Of a stretch of DNA of 64,000 nucleotides, positions 61,570 to 64,000 are shown piece after piece. The first letter of the stretch is position 1, and each line of letters starts with the position of its first letter. The stretch is from the NCBI RefSeq assembly GCF_040760005.1, contig NZ_CP099760.1, forward strand, positions 2,103,501 through 2,167,500, given 5' to 3'. Position numbers and translations under genes: made by a program. The DNA is from Pseudomonas sp. stari2 (GTDB taxonomy: Bacteria; Pseudomonadota; Gammaproteobacteria; Pseudomonadales; Pseudomonadaceae). The notes beneath the pieces were generated by a model. That model saw only the letters and a list, made by a program, of their open reading frames with translations, made no database searches and had not been told where the DNA came from.

Positions 61570-61917
61570 ATGAGCACAGCCTATCAAGAAGACATCAGCA
61601 GCAACGTGCTGCGCCGCATGAAAGAAGGCGGTTTCGATTTTTCCCGATTCCATCCCATCGAGTTCTACGCCATTTTCCCGGACGAGGAGCGGGCGCGCAG
61701 GGCGGCAGGCAAGTTTCGCGGTGAATCGATCAATGCCCAGGTCAGTGCGCGCGACGACGGCGCGTGGTCCCTGGAATTGAGCAAGGTGATGTACGCAACC
61801 TACGACGACATCGGCGATTTCGAACAGGGCTTTTCGGCGGTGGTCGAGCCTCTGGGCGGCATCATCGAAGGTTGGGGCGTGAAGCAGGAGGTGCGCAACC
61901 GCCATCGTTTGAACTGA
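61570..61917 (+). CDS. rraB: Ribonuclease E inhibitor RraB
   Basis: 115 residues from ATG 61570 (MSTAYQEDISSNVLRRMKEG). The RraB fold is recognised by GFDFSRFHPIEFYAIFPDEE, DDGAWSLELSKVMYATYDD and VVEPLGGIIEGWGVK. It binds RNase E and alters degradosome action on selected mRNAs. Pseudomonas length is slightly shorter than E. coli RraB. A hairpin follows. Confidence 0.88.
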   Translation: MSTAYQEDISSNVLRRMKEGGFDFSRFHPIEFYAIFPDEERARRAAGKFRGESINAQVSARDDGAWSLELSKVMYATYDDIGDFEQGFSAVVEPLGGIIEGWGVKQEVRNRHRLN

Positions 61918-61938
61918 TCACCCTCGCAACACGTCGAG

Positions 61939-61966
61939 CAACGGCTGACCTTCGGGTCGGCCGTTG
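61939..61966 (+). terminator. Hairpin terminator after rraB
   Basis: CAACGGCTGACC and GGTCGGCCGTTG form a 12-bp stem (one wobble) with a TTCG tetraloop, 22 nt after the rraB stop codon, followed by TCGTTTCTG. Confidence 0.8.
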
Positions 61967-62020
61967 TCGTTTCTGCAGCTTGAACATTGCATGGCAAAAC
62001 CCTGAAACAAGAATCCGGCG

Positions 62021-62048
62021 CAAAAAAAAGCCACCTGAAGAGGTGGCT
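62021..62048 (-). terminator. Intrinsic terminator of the candidate small RNA
   Basis: A perfect 8-bp stem AGCCACCT/AGGTGGCT with a four-base loop. On the minus strand it is directly followed by eight T residues. Confidence 0.85.
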
Positions 62049-62161
62049 GAAAGGGAAGACCGGAAGGAGAGGAAACCGGTCAGGGTTACGGCCGGGAGGG
62101 CTGCCGGGGCAGTCCGGATCAGTTGGGCTGCGTGCTTCGTCAGGGACGTTTTGCAGCGGAT
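62021..62161 (-). ncRNA. Candidate small RNA on the minus strand
   Basis: A minus-strand intrinsic terminator (AGCCACCT-CTTC-AGGTGGCT followed by T8; 62021-62048) lies where no minus-strand gene ends. Upstream of it is a second hairpin, GACCGG..CCGGTC (62058-62081), whose 12-nt loop reads TTTCCTCTCCTT, complementary to Shine-Dalgarno sequences. A possible promoter is TTCACT (62196-62191), 17-nt spacing, GATAAT (62173-62168), which would start a transcript near 62161, about 140 nt long. The 61918-62393 gap otherwise holds the rraB hairpin and the sigma-54 promoter. No family recognised; existence is inferred from these signals only. Confidence 0.5.
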
Positions 62162-62342
62162 GCGCGGATTATCCGCAGCCGGCGCCGGGCAGTGAAATCA
62201 ACTCTGACTATGCTGGTGATAGGCGACGGGACTGCGTCGCAATGAGGCGGGGGCGATCAGGTTGGGGCATTTGCCGCACAGGAATGGTGCGGTGCGTGTG
62301 GCGTGAATATCCAACCGATTGAAATCAAAGCGTTTATGCCGA

Positions 62343-62357
62343 TGGCACGGGCCTTGC
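62343..62357 (+). promoter_or_regulatory. Sigma-54 (RpoN) promoter
   Basis: TGGCACGGGCCTTGC matches the -24/-12 consensus TGGCAC-N5-TTGC at every defined position. It lies 37 nt before the ATG of the ATP-grasp gene, leaving a short leader with the AAGGAG Shine-Dalgarno. An enhancer-binding activator such as NtrC would be needed; its site was not identified. Confidence 0.85.
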
Positions 62358-62393
62358 GAAGGCCTGTAGGTCCGGAGTGACAAGGAGTACGGC

Positions 62394-63803
62394 ATGATCC
62401 GCACCTATTTTGATGAAATGTACGATGCCGGCGGCCAGATCCGCCCGCATTACCGGGAGTTTGCCCGCTGGCTGGCGGAAACGCCTGACGAACTGCTAGC
62501 CCAGCGGCGACGCGAGGCCGATCTGCTGTTCCATCGTGCCGGGATCACTTTCACGCTCTACGGGGACGAGCAAGGGACAGAACGTCTGATTCCCTTCGAC
62601 ACCATTCCGCGCAGCATACCCGCCAGCGAGTGGCGGATCGTCGAGCGCGGCTGCATCCAGCGGGTCAAGGCGTTGAACATGTTTCTCGCCGACCTTTATC
62701 ACGAGCAACGCATCATCAAGGCCGGGATCATTCCCGCCGAGCAGGTGCTGGCCAACGAGCAATACCAGTTGGCGATGCAGGGGCTGGATCTGCACCGCGA
62801 TATCTATTCGCACATCTCCGGCGTCGATCTGGTGCGCGACGGCGACGGCACCTATTACGTGCTCGAGGACAACCTGCGCACGCCCAGCGGCGTCAGCTAC
62901 ATGCTCGAAGACCGCAAGATGATGATGCGCCTGTTCCCTGAACTGTTCGCAGCCCAGCGCATCGCTCCGATCGACCATTACCCGAATCTGCTGCTCGACA
63001 CCCTGAAAAGCTCAAGCCCGATCGACGATCCGAGTGTCGTGGTGCTGACACCGGGGCGGTTCAACAGCGCGTTTTTCGAACATGCGTTCCTGGCCCGGGA
63101 AATGGGCGTGGAGCTGGTGGAGGGCGCGGATCTGTTCGTGCGCGACGACAAGGTTTTCATGCGCACCACCGACGGCCCGAAAGCGGTGGACGTGATCTAC
63201 CGCCGACTCGACGACGCGTTTCTTGATCCATTGGCATTCCGCCCGGATTCGATGCTCGGCGTGCCGGGCCTGCTGTCGTCGTATCGCTCCGGCAACGTGG
63301 TGCTGGCCAATGCCATCGGCACCGGGGTGGCGGACGACAAGTCGGTGTATCCGTTCGTCACCGAGATGATCCGTTTCTACCTCGATGAAGAGCCGATCCT
63401 GAAGAACGTGCCGACCTGGCAATGCCGTAATCCGTCTGAACTATCCCATGTACTGGCCAATCTTCCGGATCTGGTGGTCAAGGAAACCCAGGGCTCCGGC
63501 GGTTACGGAATGCTCGTGGGGCCGGCGGCGACAACCGCGGAAATCGATGCATTCCGCGAGCGGATCAAAGCCAAGCCCCACGCGTACATCGCCCAACCGA
63601 CGCTGTCGCTGTCGACCTGTCCGACCTTTGTCGAAAACGGCATTGCGCCGCGCCATATCGACCTGCGCCCGTTCGTATTGTCTGGCCGCGAAACCCGGGT
63701 CGTGCCCGGCGGTTTGACCCGTGTGGCCCTGCGTGAAGGCTCTCTGGTGGTGAATTCATCCCAGGGCGGCGGAACCAAGGACACCTGGGTGGTTGAGGAT
63801 TGA
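62394..63803 (+). CDS. Circularly permuted ATP-grasp protein
   Basis: 469 residues, family CP_ATPgrasp (DUF404/DUF407). Signatures: MIRTYFDEMYDAGGQIRPHY, GITFTLYGDEQGTERLIPFD, DGTYYVLEDNLRTPSGVSYM and LVVKETQGSGGYGMLVGP. It probably forms a peptide-like or amide bond using ATP; in many proteobacteria it is co-encoded with an alpha-E protein and a transglutaminase-like protease, a putative peptide-modification system whose product is unknown. It is the first gene behind the sigma-54 promoter, and the alpha-E gene follows 12 nt later. Confidence 0.9.
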   Translation: MIRTYFDEMYDAGGQIRPHYREFARWLAETPDELLAQRRREADLLFHRAGITFTLYGDEQGTERLIPFDTIPRSIPASEWRIVERGCIQRVKALNMFLADLYHEQRIIKAGIIPAEQVLANEQYQLAMQGLDLHRDIYSHISGVDLVRDGDGTYYVLEDNLRTPSGVSYMLEDRKMMMRLFPELFAAQRIAPIDHYPNLLLDTLKSSSPIDDPSVVVLTPGRFNSAFFEHAFLAREMGVELVEGADLFVRDDKVFMRTTDGPKAVDVIYRRLDDAFLDPLAFRPDSMLGVPGLLSSYRSGNVVLANAIGTGVADDKSVYPFVTEMIRFYLDEEPILKNVPTWQCRNPSELSHVLANLPDLVVKETQGSGGYGMLVGPAATTAEIDAFRERIKAKPHAYIAQPTLSLSTCPTFVENGIAPRHIDLRPFVLSGRETRVVPGGLTRVALREGSLVVNSSQGGGTKDTWVVED

Positions 63804-63815
63804 AGGAAGCCTGCC

Positions 63816-64000
63816 ATGTTAAGTAGAACTGCCTCGGATCTGTACTGGATGTCGCGTTACCTGGAGCGGGCGGAAAACCTCGCACGGATGCTCGATGTCA
63901 GCTATTCGCTGTCGCTGATGCCGCAGGACGGCCGTGGCGACGGTCTGCACGAACTGGCGATGCCGCTGCTGATCACCGGCACGCTGGACGATTACCTGGA
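63816..64000 (+). CDS. Alpha-E domain protein, 5' part only
   Basis: The first 61 codons of a gene cut by the right edge: [20 protein letters not shown], then [18 protein letters not shown]. The start is typical of alpha-E (DUF403) proteins. It is the second gene of the ATP-grasp operon. The transglutaminase-like gene expected next would lie beyond the window. Confidence 0.85.
   Translation, partial: MLSRTASDLYWMSRYLERAENLARMLDVSYSLSLMPQDGRGDGLHELAMPLLITGTLDDYL

Noticed and set aside
62198..62404. 68-codon minus-strand frame upstream of the ATP-grasp gene
   Set aside because: It covers the sigma-54 promoter, has no Shine-Dalgarno and no domain. The nearby minus-strand terminator fits a short RNA starting farther downstream better.

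Overview
This is a 64 kb chromosomal segment of a gamma-proteobacterium, almost certainly a Pseudomonas of the P. fluorescens group. The pointers are high GC with strong G/C third-position bias, REP/REPIN-type palindromes (core GTGGGAGC / GCTCCCAC) in many intergenic gaps, Pseudomonas-only small families (DUF3509-like), and gene order that, from memory, matches three P. aeruginosa blocks: FKBP-prc-quinone reductase-ABC-apeB-rluA-minEDC-htrB-patatin; the urate catabolic block; and folE-Smr-isochorismatase-prmB-hydrolase-aroC-MFS-mtnBDC-speE. It is mostly core genome. No tRNA, rRNA, CRISPR array, insertion sequence or prophage was seen. The first gene (cytochrome) and the last (alpha-E protein) are cut by the window edges.

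Layout. 1-3.6 kb: partial di-heme cytochrome, FKBP lipoprotein isomerase, a YkvA/DUF1232 gene with two DnaA-box sequences in its leader, and a tightly coupled HTH / unknown / Sel1 trio. 3.8-8.9 kb: a 1589-residue Rhs protein with a low-GC C-terminal toxin tip and an overlapping immunity gene. This is the clearest accessory module. 9-14 kb: an EAL-CBS-GGDEF c-di-GMP protein, the Prc periplasmic protease and a quinone reductase. 14-20.5 kb: a divergently regulated uptake cluster of UTRA-GntR regulator, binding protein, phosphodiesterase-like hydrolase, two permeases, ATPase and HAD phosphatase, with TGGTCTAG-type operators at both promoters. The organisation resembles phosphonate (phnRSTUV-like) systems, but the substrate is unknown. 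20.5-31 kb: dispersed repeat, MscS channel, M18 aminopeptidase, a glycosyltransferase-like gene, RluA, minCDE, lipid A acyltransferase and patatin.

31-44 kb: purine-ring catabolism. PuuD oxidises urate, HiuH and UraD make allantoin, PuuE and Alc open it to ureidoglycolate, and AllA releases glyoxylate and urea. Two NCS2 permeases and two tandem Tsx-like outer-membrane channels supply substrate. A shared palindrome, TTGTRTACAA, lies upstream of puuE, hiuH and the second permease, which suggests one regulator. A 546-residue orphan protein of unknown function interrupts the block. 44-51.6 kb: MarR regulator/aminotransferase pair, glutaredoxin-like protein, folE, Smr protein, cysteine hydrolase, prmB and others. 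51.6-56 kb: aroC, an MFS transporter and the methionine-salvage genes mtnB-mtnD-mtnC. 56-64 kb: acyl-CoA synthetase, ankyrin protein, speE, rraB, and the start of a circularly permuted ATP-grasp/alpha-E operon behind a consensus sigma-54 promoter.

Best candidates for something undescribed: a roughly 140-nt minus-strand small RNA at 62021-62161 (promoter, hairpin with a CCUCUCC-containing loop, strong terminator); the Rhs toxin/immunity pair; the UTRA-regulated ABC/phosphatase cluster; and the 39934-41574 orphan. All identifications come from reading the sequence; no database search was run.
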